From assembly GCA_964468725.1 (NCBI GenBank), contig CAYXVU010000046.1:1-32637 (forward strand): DNA of 32,637 nt, written 5' to 3'. The stretch is from CAYXVU01 sp964468725. GTDB taxonomy: Bacteria; Acidobacteriota; Blastocatellia; UBA7656. The notes under the pieces were generated by a model. It ran no database searches, had not been told where the DNA came from, and saw only the letters and a list, made by a program, of their open reading frames with translations. Positions 1 to 8,303 of the stretch are shown piece by piece; positions within the stretch are counted from its first letter, which is position 1, and each line of letters starts with the position of its first letter. The translations under genes were made by a program, and so were the position numbers.

Positions 1-644
1 TGCGCGCCGCGCTGACTGAGATTGCCACCCTCTGCGGCGATGGTTGTCAGCATGTCGGTCTGTTGCGCGGCCAGCGGAAATTCGAAATCGGGCGGCAGAA
101 TACCGATGATGGTGAAGGGCGTGCCGTTCAAGGTCAGCGTGGTTCCCAAGACGGCTTCGTCGCCGCCTAACCGATGTTGCCAAAATGCGTGGCCGATGAT
201 GACCACAGGCGGCGCGCCGCGCTTCTCTTCCGCTTCTTGAAAATCGCGGCCTCGCTGCACCCGCACTTTGACCAGCGACAGGAAGTTGGCGGTTACCCGC
301 ATGCCCTGCAAGCGTTCGGCCTGCTCCTCGGATTGCAGAATGAAGCCGTTCGGTTTGTAAGCGGCAATGTCTTCGAAGCTCTGATTCTGTGTGCGCCAAT
401 CTTGCCATTCCAGGTAAGAGACAAAGCCTTCGACGCGTTTGTCTTTGCCGGTTCGCCAGAGCGCAGCGACGCGCTCCGCTTCGGCAAGGTTCGGCGGGCT
501 GAGAATCAAGGCATTGATGACGCTGAAGATCGTTGTGTTGGCGCCGATGCCGAGCGCCAGCGTGAAGACCGCAATCAGGGTAAATCCCGGTTGCTTGCCC
601 AATTGTCGCAGGGTAAAGCGTACATCTTGCCAAAGTGTCTGCAT
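1..644 (-). CDS. ADOP-type MacB/FtsX permease, N-terminal part (cut by window edge)
   Basis: Partial gene: the first 214 residues are visible and the reading frame runs off the left edge without a stop. The protein opens with MQTLWQDVRF and a first membrane helix at about residues 20-45 (core LALGIGANTTIFSV), followed by the start of a MacB-type extracytoplasmic domain. Family hallmarks of that domain include YLEWQDW and a variant of the GLWQRRFGGD motif (HAFWQHRLGGDE). The ATG at 644-642 was chosen because every paralogue starts at this LWQD motif, and GAAGGA lies 7 nt upstream. It is the last visible member of the five-gene tandem array, 100 bp downstream of the next ADOP. The N-terminal region after helix 1 (NALILSPPNLAEAERVAALW) differs from the LLRPLP seen in its neighbours, so it belongs to another ADOP subgroup. 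The second half cannot be judged. Confidence 0.9.
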   Translation of the reverse strand, partial: MQTLWQDVRFTLRQLGKQPGFTLIAVFTLALGIGANTTIFSVINALILSPPNLAEAERVAALWRTGKDKRVEGFVSYLEWQDWRTQNQSFEDIAAYKPNGFILQSEEQAERLQGMRVTANFLSLVKVRVQRGRDFQEAEEKRGAPPVVIIGHAFWQHRLGGDEAVLGTTLTLNGTPFTIIGILPPDFEFPLAAQQTDMLTTIAAEGGNLSQRGA

Positions 645-744
645 GATTTTGTCCTTCGTCCATTGTTAATTGTCCGTTGCTAGCCGGTAAAAGAAGAGCG
701 CCAATGTCAAAGGCTCAACAGCCCACTACCAACGGACAGCAAAG
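645..744. repeat. Inter-ADOP spacer, copy A (duplicated at 3211-3325)
   Basis: This 100-bp spacer is clearly homologous to the next spacer at 3211-3325. Both carry GTCCGTTGCTAGC near the start of the downstream gene and GGCTCAACAGCCCA followed by ACCAACGGA near the stop of the upstream gene. A 9-bp inverted repeat, TGTCCGTTG at 671-679 and CAACGGACA at 730-738, could fold into a long-looped hairpin in the transcript. No T-tract follows, so a terminator is not indicated. I infer that the spacer was duplicated together with an ADOP gene. Confidence 0.7.
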
Positions 745-3210
745 TTATTCATACCGCAGCGCCACCAGCGGATCGGTCTTCATCGCGCGTCGCGCTGGCA
801 GCCAGCAAGCCGCGAGAGCGACCCCCATCAACAACACGGCAACGCTTGCAAAGGTCAGCGGGTCAAAGGTGCTGATGCCATACAACATGGTCTGTAAAAA
901 TCGGGTCAGCAACAGCGCGGCGGCCAGACCGAATCCGGTGCCCATCCCGGTCAATTGCAACCCCCGCCGCAAAATCAGTTTGAGAATGTCGCGGGCATCG
1001 GCGCCCAACGCCATACGGATACCAATCTCGTGGGTGCGTTGCGCGGTGATGAAACTCATCACGCCGTAAATGCCGATCATTGCCAGCAACAGCGCCAACC
1101 CTGCAAAGACGCTCAGGAGCAGCAGACTGAAGCGCCGACCCCGAAGCGACTGGGCAACTAAATTGTCCAATGTATCAACCGCGTAAAGTGGTTGTGCGGA
1201 ATTGACTTCCCAAAAACGCGCCTTGAGGGTGGAAATCAAGGTGGCCGGATCGACCGAAGTGCGGACGACAAAGATGGTCGAGCCATTCGAGATTTGTGTA
1301 AACGGGCGGTAATGCTCGGCGCGTGGTTGCTGATCGAGTCCGTCGTGGCGCACGTCGCTGACGACGCCGATAATCTCCACTGGTTGTGGCGGCGCAGAGC
1401 CTCGCTGCCTGCCGCGCACCATCAGCTTACGACCGACCGGGTCTTCATTGGGAAAATAGCGTCGCGCCAGCGTTTCGTTGATGATCGTAACTGGCGGCGC
1501 GTCTCTGCGGTCAAATTCGTTGAACGCCCGCCCGCGTTGCAATCTCATGCCCATGGCCGAGAAGTACTCAGGGTTTGCTACCGTCCAGTAAATGGTCGGC
1601 TCCTGTCCGGGCGGCGGTGGCGGCTGGCCTTCGATGGTGAAGGGCAGCGAAGCGTCGAGGCTACTTTCCAAAAAGGGCAATGCCGTGGTCAGGCCAACAT
1701 CGGTCACGCCGGGCACGGTTTTGAGTTTGTCTATGACCTGCTCGGTAAAAGCTACGCGCTGTTCCGGCTTGGGATAGCGATCCCAAATAAAGGCTTGTAA
1801 GGCGACAACGCGATCAGCAGCAAAGCCCGGATCGGTCTGCACCAGCCCGAAGAAGCTGCGCAGCAAGAGAGTTGCGCCAATCAACAAGACCAGCGAGAGG
1901 GCAATCTCTACCACGACCAGCGCGGAGCGCAAACGCCGCCGCGTTCGGCTGCCGGTCGTCGTCAGCGATGCCTCTTTCAAATAATTGTGCAAATTCGGGC
2001 GCGAAAATTGTAATGCCGGAGCGACGCCGAAAATCAGCGCCGTCGCTGCGCTCAGCCCTACCGCAAAGAGCAAGGTCATGCGATCAATCCCCGCTTGATC
2101 GAGGCGCGGGATGTTACCGGGGCTGAGCGCGAGAATGGCATCTATGCTCCAAAAGGCAAGCAGGAGTCCGGCTGCACAGCCCATTACCGCCAGCAGCAGA
2201 CTTTCGGTCAACAGTTGGCGCAGCAACCGCGACCGTTGAGCGCCCACCGCCGCGCGGATGGCAAACTCGCGTTCGCGTTCGCTGCCGCGCGCCAGCAAGA
2301 GATTGGCGACATTGGCGCAGGCGATCAACAAGACAAAGCCGACTGCGCCGAAGAGAATCCATAAAGCCGGACGCACCTTGCCGGTCAAATGTTCGGGCAG
2401 CGCAACGACCGTCACCCCAAGGCCACCGTTGGTTTGCGGATACTGAGCCTCCAGATGACCGGCAATCGTCTGCATTTCGGCGCGCGCTTGTTCGAGGCTG
2501 ACGCCGGGCTGCAACCGTCCGAGGACTTTCAAATAGCTGGCGCGCCGCTGCTGTTGCCAGCTTTCATCGGGCGCTTGCGGCAGGTAGACGTGTTTCTCTT
2601 CCTCGAAGAGGTTCAATTGAAACTCCGGCGGCAATATGCCGACAACGGTTGCCGTCATCCCGTCAAGCGTGAGCGTCTGTCCGACAAGCGCGGGGTCGCT
2701 GCCAAACCGCCGTTGCCACAATCCGTGACTCAGCATCACGGCGACACTATTGATTTTGCGGTTGTCATCGAAATTGATGCCCCCGCGGTATTCTTCGGTA
2801 AGGAAGGTTCGCCCCAGATGCGGAGAGAGGGCAAGCAGATCAAAGAAGCCTTCCGAGACGAGTACAGCTTGCCAGGTCTCCGGCTCCGCTTTGCCCACAT
2901 AATCTACGCTGTAGGGATTGACCGAAGCCATCGCCGCGAAGGATTGGCTGCGTTCGCGCCAGTCGAGAAAATTGGCCGGAGATACGTCATCACGTTCGAG
3001 ACCGTCTTTGGTATTGTTCTCCCACAAGGTCACAATCTCTTCCGGCTGCTTGAAGGGTAGCGGACGAAGCAGCACGCCATACACGATGCTAAAAATGGCT
3101 GTGCTTGCGCCGATGCCTAAAGCCAAGGTTAGGACGGCAATGATCGTAAAGCCGGGCTTCTTCCATAGCACCCGTAGTCCGTAGCGTACATCTTGCCAAA
3201 GTGTGTGCAT
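745..3210 (-). CDS. ADOP-type MacB/FtsX permease (821 aa)
   Basis: Complete duplicated permease. Helix 1 lies at about residues 21-45 and the first extracytoplasmic domain at about 50-275 (ANFLDW at 79-84, GLWQRRFG at 163-170). The first FtsX block covers about 282-400 (core LLIACANVANLLLA), with a cytoplasmic loop REFAIRAAVGA. Helix 5, at about 428-452, begins the second MacB half. The second extracytoplasmic domain follows, and the last FtsX block spans about 696-806 with the loop THEIGIRMALGA. The protein ends in PARRAMKTDPLVALRYE. Such loops couple to an ATPase in the MacB/LolCDE families, but no ATPase is encoded nearby. The start at 3210 follows GAAGGA by 7 nt. It is the closest paralogue of the gene upstream, sharing TLWxNNxKxGxER after helix 1. 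Substrate unknown. Confidence 0.93.
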   Translation of the reverse strand: MHTLWQDVRYGLRVLWKKPGFTIIAVLTLALGIGASTAIFSIVYGVLLRPLPFKQPEEIVTLWENNTKDGLERDDVSPANFLDWRERSQSFAAMASVNPYSVDYVGKAEPETWQAVLVSEGFFDLLALSPHLGRTFLTEEYRGGINFDDNRKINSVAVMLSHGLWQRRFGSDPALVGQTLTLDGMTATVVGILPPEFQLNLFEEEKHVYLPQAPDESWQQQRRASYLKVLGRLQPGVSLEQARAEMQTIAGHLEAQYPQTNGGLGVTVVALPEHLTGKVRPALWILFGAVGFVLLIACANVANLLLARGSEREREFAIRAAVGAQRSRLLRQLLTESLLLAVMGCAAGLLLAFWSIDAILALSPGNIPRLDQAGIDRMTLLFAVGLSAATALIFGVAPALQFSRPNLHNYLKEASLTTTGSRTRRRLRSALVVVEIALSLVLLIGATLLLRSFFGLVQTDPGFAADRVVALQAFIWDRYPKPEQRVAFTEQVIDKLKTVPGVTDVGLTTALPFLESSLDASLPFTIEGQPPPPPGQEPTIYWTVANPEYFSAMGMRLQRGRAFNEFDRRDAPPVTIINETLARRYFPNEDPVGRKLMVRGRQRGSAPPQPVEIIGVVSDVRHDGLDQQPRAEHYRPFTQISNGSTIFVVRTSVDPATLISTLKARFWEVNSAQPLYAVDTLDNLVAQSLRGRRFSLLLLSVFAGLALLLAMIGIYGVMSFITAQRTHEIGIRMALGADARDILKLILRRGLQLTGMGTGFGLAAALLLTRFLQTMLYGISTFDPLTFASVAVLLMGVALAACWLPARRAMKTDPLVALRYE

Positions 3211-3325
3211 GATTTTGTCCTTCGTCTATTGTCGGGTGTCCGTTGCTAGCTGGTGAAAGGAGAACGTCAACGTCAAAAGGCTCAACAGCCCATTACCAAC
3301 GGATAACCGACAACGGACAGCAACG
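3211..3325. repeat. Inter-ADOP spacer, copy B (homologous to 645-744)
   Basis: Second copy of the duplicated spacer. It keeps the inverted-repeat arms TGTCCGTTG (3237-3245) and CAACGGACA (3311-3319). The 22 bp around the start codon of the gene at 745-3210 match those of the gene at 1-644 except for one base, and so does the ribosome-binding region. The last 17 bp before the upstream ADOP stop belong to a longer perfect repeat described separately. Confidence 0.7.
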
Positions 3326-3382
3326 TTATTCGTAGCGTAGCGCCGTCATCGGATCGGTCTTCATCGCGCGCCGCGCCGGTAG
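3309..3382. repeat. 74-bp perfect direct repeat, copy 1
   Basis: These 74 bases are identical to 5801-5874 by direct comparison. The repeat covers 17 bp of spacer, the TAA stop and the last 18 codons of the ADOP at 3326-5737. On either side the identity breaks down quickly. The encoded tails are therefore identical at the DNA level, while the remaining gene bodies are clearly diverged, which suggests local gene conversion or a recombination junction. Confidence 0.9.
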
Positions 3383-5737
3383 ATAGCAGGCCAGCAATCC
3401 GACTCCCGTAAGCAGCAGCGCGATGGCAGCAAAGGTAAGCGGGTCGGTCACGCTCACTTTGAACAATAAATTTTTCAGCAAACGGGTCAGCCCCAGTGCG
3501 GTTGCCAGACCGATGCCTGTGCCGATCAACACCAATTTCATGCCTTGCCAAATAATCAAGCGAAAAATGTCGCGTCGCTGCGCGCCTAGTGCCAGTCGCA
3601 CGCCGATTTCATGGGTGCGTTGCGCCGTCGAGTAGCTGATGAGGCCGTATAATCCGACGCCCGCCAGCAACAAGGCCAACATGGCGAAGGCAGAGAGCAA
3701 AAACAGATTGAACCGCCGCGCAGCGATGGATTTGTCTACCAATTGGCTGAGCGTATAGGTGCTGCTGAAGGTCTGATTTTTACTCACCTCACGAATCTTT
3801 TCCTTGACCGCCGCCAGCAGCCCATTCGGTTCGACGCTGGTGCGTACCAAAAACGTCATTCCGCCTGCCAGCGATTGCGCATAGGGCGAATAGATTTCAG
3901 GGCGCGCCTGGCTATCGAAGCCGCTTGGCAAGACATCGGCGACTACGCCGACAATCTCGGCGGTGATCGTGCCGCCGGGAGTGGCAAAAGAGATCTTTCG
4001 GCCTAGCGGGTCTTCGCTAGGCCAATGCCGTTTCGCCAACGATTGATTGATGATGATGACGAGCGCGGAATCGCTTTGATCGAATGGGGTGAAGTAGCGT
4101 CCGCTGACAAGGGGCACGCCGAGCGTTTGTAAGTAATCGCTGGTGACGGTGATTCGATAAGCCGTCGGCTCCGTACCGCTGGCGCCGCTTGGTCGGTCGG
4201 TCAGAGTAACGGCGACAGGGATGGTCACCTGATTGTCATGAAAAGGAAGCGATGAGGTTGCGGCTACGCCTTGTACTCCCGGCAAGGTGCGCAGAGATTC
4301 GAAGGTTTGGTCAAAGAAAGCTGCGCGTTGCGCGGCTGGCCGTCGTCCAAGTTGCACTTCCAGCGCCAGCGCGTTTTCGGTGGAGAAGCCCGGATCAACT
4401 TTCATCAAGGTGATGAAACTGCGAACCAGCAGCCCCGCGCTCACGACCAACACCAAGGCCAAAGCGACTTCGCCAACGACTAACAGGTTGCGAAAACGCG
4501 CCCGCCCGCGCCCTGTAGTTGATGCGCGCCCGCCTTCTTTGAGAGCCTCTTGCAGATTGGGGCGCGAAGCTTGTAAGGCCGGAACCACACCGAAAGCAAG
4601 AGCCGTCAGCAACGAAACCCCTAATGCAAAGAGGAGCACACCGGAACTCAGAGTGATTTGACTGAGGCGCGGCAGATTGCCGGGGCTGAGCGCGAGAATC
4701 AGTTCAATCAACCAACTGGCCAGCAGTACGCCGCCAACCCCGCCCAAGAGAGCGAGAATCATCCCTTCGGTCAGCACTTGCCGCAAAAGCCGCCCGCGTC
4801 CTGCGCCCAAAGCGGCGCGAATGGAAAACTCGCGCACGCGCTCTATTGCACGCACCAAAAAGAGATTGGCGAGGTTCGCGCAGACGATCAACAAGACGAG
4901 GCTGACAGCGCCGAACAGAATCAGCAATGCCGTGCGCACGTGGCCAACCATGTACTCTCGAATCGGCACAACGACGGCGCCAACCCCGGCATTCGATTGC
5001 GGGTATTGCTCTTCCAGTTGTGCCGCGACGTTATTCATCTCCGCTTGCGCCTGTGCCAGCGTGTAGCCGCTTTTCAAGCGCGCGACGACGCGGATATAGC
5101 TGGCAGCGCGAATTTGGGAATCCCGTTCGCGCGGCGGGCGCGGCACCCAGATTTCGCGGTCTGGCGGATACTGAAAATCCTTCGGCATCACGCCGATGAT
5201 CGTATGCGGCTGTCCATTGAGCACGTACTGGTGCCCGATGATTGTCGGGTCGCCGCCGAACCGCCGTTGCCACAGGCCGTAACCGAGAACCACGACTTGA
5301 TCGTTGCCGTCTAGGTATTCTTCCGCTGCAAAGGTTCGGCCATGCAACGGCGTGATTGCCAAAATATCGAAGAAACCTTCCGAAACGACCCACCCGCGAA
5401 TGGTTTCCGGCTCTCCGTAATCAATCAGTGTGAAGCCGAATGGCTCGGCCATCGCCAGGTCTTCGAAGGCTTGCGTCCGGGCGCGCCAATCGGCGAAGGT
5501 TGCGGGCGAAGTCTCTTCGCGTTCCACCCCGCTCTTTATATTGTTTTGCCATAGAGTGACAACGCGCGCTTCATCCGCGTAAGGCAACGGGCGCAATAAC
5601 ACGCCGTTGACAATGCTGAAGATCGCAGTCGTCGTGCCGATGCCGACAATCAGGGTTACGAGCGCGATAACCGTAAAAGTGGGCTTCTTTACCAAGGTGC
5701 GAAAGCTATAGCGTACATCTTGCCAAAGTGTTTGCAT
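3326..5737 (-). CDS. ADOP-type MacB/FtsX permease (803 aa)
   Basis: Complete ADOP. The frame stays open 47 codons further upstream, but that extension is an out-of-frame reading of the 3' end and spacer of the next ADOP. The ATG at 5737 restores the family start MQTLWQDVRYSFRTL and is chosen; its ribosome-binding site is weak (GAAAGACAAG region). Helix 1 contains VGIGTTTAIFSIV. The first periplasmic domain has ATFADW and YGLWQRRFGGDP. The first FtsX block has LLIVCANLANLFLV and the loop REFSIRAALGA, with the second MacB half starting at RFRNLLVVGEVALALVLV. The final FtsX loop is THEIGVRLALGA and the tail is RRAMKTDPMTALRYE. It lies in the middle of the five-gene array and is most like the gene downstream. 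Transport or another role is not known. Confidence 0.93.
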   Translation of the reverse strand: MQTLWQDVRYSFRTLVKKPTFTVIALVTLIVGIGTTTAIFSIVNGVLLRPLPYADEARVVTLWQNNIKSGVEREETSPATFADWRARTQAFEDLAMAEPFGFTLIDYGEPETIRGWVVSEGFFDILAITPLHGRTFAAEEYLDGNDQVVVLGYGLWQRRFGGDPTIIGHQYVLNGQPHTIIGVMPKDFQYPPDREIWVPRPPRERDSQIRAASYIRVVARLKSGYTLAQAQAEMNNVAAQLEEQYPQSNAGVGAVVVPIREYMVGHVRTALLILFGAVSLVLLIVCANLANLFLVRAIERVREFSIRAALGAGRGRLLRQVLTEGMILALLGGVGGVLLASWLIELILALSPGNLPRLSQITLSSGVLLFALGVSLLTALAFGVVPALQASRPNLQEALKEGGRASTTGRGRARFRNLLVVGEVALALVLVVSAGLLVRSFITLMKVDPGFSTENALALEVQLGRRPAAQRAAFFDQTFESLRTLPGVQGVAATSSLPFHDNQVTIPVAVTLTDRPSGASGTEPTAYRITVTSDYLQTLGVPLVSGRYFTPFDQSDSALVIIINQSLAKRHWPSEDPLGRKISFATPGGTITAEIVGVVADVLPSGFDSQARPEIYSPYAQSLAGGMTFLVRTSVEPNGLLAAVKEKIREVSKNQTFSSTYTLSQLVDKSIAARRFNLFLLSAFAMLALLLAGVGLYGLISYSTAQRTHEIGVRLALGAQRRDIFRLIIWQGMKLVLIGTGIGLATALGLTRLLKNLLFKVSVTDPLTFAAIALLLTGVGLLACYLPARRAMKTDPMTALRYE

Positions 5738-5800
5738 GCTCTTGTCTTTCGTTCTTCGTCTGTTGCCGGGGTTGTCGTCAATCTGCGTTGCCGTTCGACG

Positions 5801-5874
5801 GACAACGGACAGCAACGTTATTCGTAGCGTAGCGCCGTCATCGGATCGGTCTTCATCGCGCGCCGCGCCGGTAG
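5801..5874. repeat. 74-bp perfect direct repeat, copy 2
   Basis: Identical to 3309-3382. It covers the last 17 bp of the spacer 5738-5817, the TAA stop and the last 18 codons of the ADOP at 5818-8256. Just outside it, the spacer holds a hairpin-like set of arms around 5786-5817 (CGTTG with CAACG, and CCGTT with AACGG). Confidence 0.9.
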
Positions 5875-8256
5875 CCAACAGGCGAGAAACGCCACTCCCG
5901 TTAGGAAGAGGGCAAGCGCGGCAAAGGTCAGCGGATCGTAGGCTCGAACTTCATAGAGCAGACTCGCCATCCAACGTGTCAGAGCAACAGCGCTGAGTAG
6001 CCCTAATCCCACACCCGCCAATGTCAGCCGCATCCCTTTTTTTAGCACCAACCCCAGAATGTCGCGCGGTTGTGCGCCGAGCGCCATTCGCACTCCCAAT
6101 TCTTGCGTGTGCTGGAGGACGAAGTAATAGATCACGCCGTAAATGCCGAGCGATGCCAACAACAACGCCAATCCGGCAAACGTCGTCAGCAAAATCATGC
6201 CGATGCGCCGCGCTGCAACCTCTTCTTCCAGCACCTCATCGAGGGTCATCACCGTTGAAATGGGTTGCTCCGCATCAACGGCACGAATCTCATTGCGAAT
6301 CGCCGCCACCAAACTCATCGGTTCGCCTGCGGTTCGCACCACCATATCGCGGGGCGCAAACCAAGGCTGTGTTCTGACTTGCTGATAGGGCATATACATT
6401 TCCGCTTTCACCGGCACATCAACGCCCATCTGCCGGACATCAGCGACGATGCCGACAATCGTCATCCAAGGGGTGGGCGAGTCGGGACCGTTGAGCTTAA
6501 AGCGTTTGCCAAGCGCATTTTCATTCGGCCAAAACTGACGCGCCATAGTCTCGTTGATGATGACGACGGGCAGCGATTGCAAGTTATCGCCCGCATCGAA
6601 GTGGCGACCTTGTTTGATGGGAATGCCGACGGCCTTGAAATAATCGGCGCTGATTTGCCGATGATTCGCGTCGTACGAAAGGCTTGCATCCGGTTCGGAC
6701 TGTCCCTCCGGATAGAAGCCGCTGGTTCCGCCTTTCCACGCCAGCGGGACCGACGTCGTATAGGCGACGCTCGTCACGCCGGGCAAGGCGCTGACGCGCG
6801 CTAATACTTGATCGTAAAAATTCGTGCGGCGCTGATGATCGGGGTACTTGTTGCGGGGCAGCACCGTGCGCAGCGACAACACGCTTTCCGGTTCCAGCCC
6901 GGCATATTGGTTATAGAGTTTCAAAAAGGTCTGAATCAGCAACCCCGCGCCGACCAGCAGCACGAAGGCGAGCGCGACTTCACCGATGACCAAGGCGCTA
7001 CGCAACCGATGGCTGCGCGCGCTCGTCCCGGCGCGACCGACGCTCTGTTTGAGCATCTCGTTGAGATCAACTTTTGAGGCTTGCAGAGCCGGTATCAGGC
7101 CAAACAGAATGCCGGTCGCCAACGCTACAACAAGCGTAAAGCCGAGCGCCTGCCGGTCGAGTTGCAGATTTGATGTCAACGCGATGCCCTGCGGAATCAG
7201 CCGTGAGAGGAAATTGAAACTCCACCAAGCCAATACCAGTCCCACGAGGCTACCGGCTCCGGCAAGCAACAGGCTTTCGGTCAACAACTGCCGCGCGATG
7301 CGCCAGCGATTGGCTCCCAGCGCCGCCCGCACGGCGATTTCGCGTTGCCGGTTGATGGCGCGAGATAAGAGCAGGCTGGCGATGTTGGCGCAGGCGATTA
7401 ACAGCACGAAGCCAACCGCGACCAGCAACACGACGAGCAGTTGGGAAACGTCTCCGGTCAGTTGCTCGCGCAGCGATTGCACGACGACACCAAGCCTGCC
7501 ATTGGCCGTCTCATTCGGATTATCCTGCGCAATGCGCGCCATGACGGTCTTCATATCGGCTTGCGCTTCGGTGAGCGTCACGCCCTTTTTTAAGCGCGCC
7601 AGCACCGCCAGATAGTGGCCGCCGCGATTGGCGAGGTCTTCTGCCGTGAAGGCTATCGGAACCCACATGCTGATGAGACGGTCGCGGAACTGAAAGCCCG
7701 CAGGCATCACCCCGATGACGGTGAAAGATTGGCCGTTGAGTAGAATGTCCCGATTCAGAATGCTCGGCTCGCCGCCATAGCGCCGCTGCCACAGGCCGTG
7801 ACTGAGGATGACAACCGGGCTGGCTTCGGGACGATCATCTTCGGTCGTGAAGACGCGACCGAGCGCCGGTTGGACGCCGAGCAAGGGGAAGAAATTCTCC
7901 GTCACCCCGTAAGCGGAGACGCGCTCCGGTTCGCCATCGCCCGTGATATTGAAGCTGCGTTCCTCGGTGGCCGCCATGTCTTCGAAGACTTGATTTTGCG
8001 CTTTCCAATCGGCGTAGTTGGCAGGGGCAGGCGTATTGAGCGGGAAGTTGGCAAAGGAGGCGTCTTCCCACACCATCACCAACTCGTCCGGGTTGGCGAA
8101 GGCCAGCGGCTTGAGCAGCACCGTGTGGACCAGACTGAAGATTGCCGTATTCGCTCCGATGCCTAATCCTAACGTCAACACAGCGATCAGGGTGAAGCCG
8201 GGATTCTTCGCCAGCAGGCGTGTGCCGAAACGCAAGTCTTGCCAAAATGTATTCAT
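5818..8256 (-). CDS. ADOP-type MacB/FtsX permease (812 aa)
   Basis: Complete ADOP starting MNTFWQDLRFGTRLL. The ATG at 8256 is preceded by AGAAGGA with a 6-nt gap. Helix 1 has LGLGIGANTAIFSLV. The first extracytoplasmic domain contains ANYADW and SHGLWQRRYGG, and the central FtsX block has LLIACANIASLLLS followed by REIAVRAALGA. The second half begins at RLRSALVIGEVALAFVLL. The last block differs a little from its neighbours: helix IYGVIYYFVLQ, then the loop TQELGVRMALGA. The tail is RRAMKTDPMTALRYE, encoded by the 74-bp repeat it shares with the gene downstream. The body, however, resembles the upstream gene at 8304-10709 more closely (MVWE and NQVF motifs after helix 1), so body and tail suggest different histories. 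It probably belongs to one transcript with its neighbours. Confidence 0.93.
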   Translation of the reverse strand: MNTFWQDLRFGTRLLAKNPGFTLIAVLTLGLGIGANTAIFSLVHTVLLKPLAFANPDELVMVWEDASFANFPLNTPAPANYADWKAQNQVFEDMAATEERSFNITGDGEPERVSAYGVTENFFPLLGVQPALGRVFTTEDDRPEASPVVILSHGLWQRRYGGEPSILNRDILLNGQSFTVIGVMPAGFQFRDRLISMWVPIAFTAEDLANRGGHYLAVLARLKKGVTLTEAQADMKTVMARIAQDNPNETANGRLGVVVQSLREQLTGDVSQLLVVLLVAVGFVLLIACANIASLLLSRAINRQREIAVRAALGANRWRIARQLLTESLLLAGAGSLVGLVLAWWSFNFLSRLIPQGIALTSNLQLDRQALGFTLVVALATGILFGLIPALQASKVDLNEMLKQSVGRAGTSARSHRLRSALVIGEVALAFVLLVGAGLLIQTFLKLYNQYAGLEPESVLSLRTVLPRNKYPDHQRRTNFYDQVLARVSALPGVTSVAYTTSVPLAWKGGTSGFYPEGQSEPDASLSYDANHRQISADYFKAVGIPIKQGRHFDAGDNLQSLPVVIINETMARQFWPNENALGKRFKLNGPDSPTPWMTIVGIVADVRQMGVDVPVKAEMYMPYQQVRTQPWFAPRDMVVRTAGEPMSLVAAIRNEIRAVDAEQPISTVMTLDEVLEEEVAARRIGMILLTTFAGLALLLASLGIYGVIYYFVLQHTQELGVRMALGAQPRDILGLVLKKGMRLTLAGVGLGLLSAVALTRWMASLLYEVRAYDPLTFAALALFLTGVAFLACWLPARRAMKTDPMTALRYE

Positions 8257-8303
8257 AATTTATCCTTCTACGGACAGCAGACGACGGACAATGAACAACC
8301 AAC

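Noticed and set aside
174..3184. Many long plus-strand open frames opposite the ADOP genes (for example 174-683, 1192-1800, 2389-3060)
   Set aside because: They are antisense shadows of GC-rich coding sequence. They lack ribosome sites and recognisable domains, and recur opposite every paralogue.
5738..5878. 47-codon N-terminal extension of the ADOP at 3326-5737
   Set aside because: It is an out-of-frame reading of the 3' end of the next ADOP and its spacer. The same peptide appears in another frame near 3326 because of the 74-bp repeat, and the family start MQTLWQD is at 5737.
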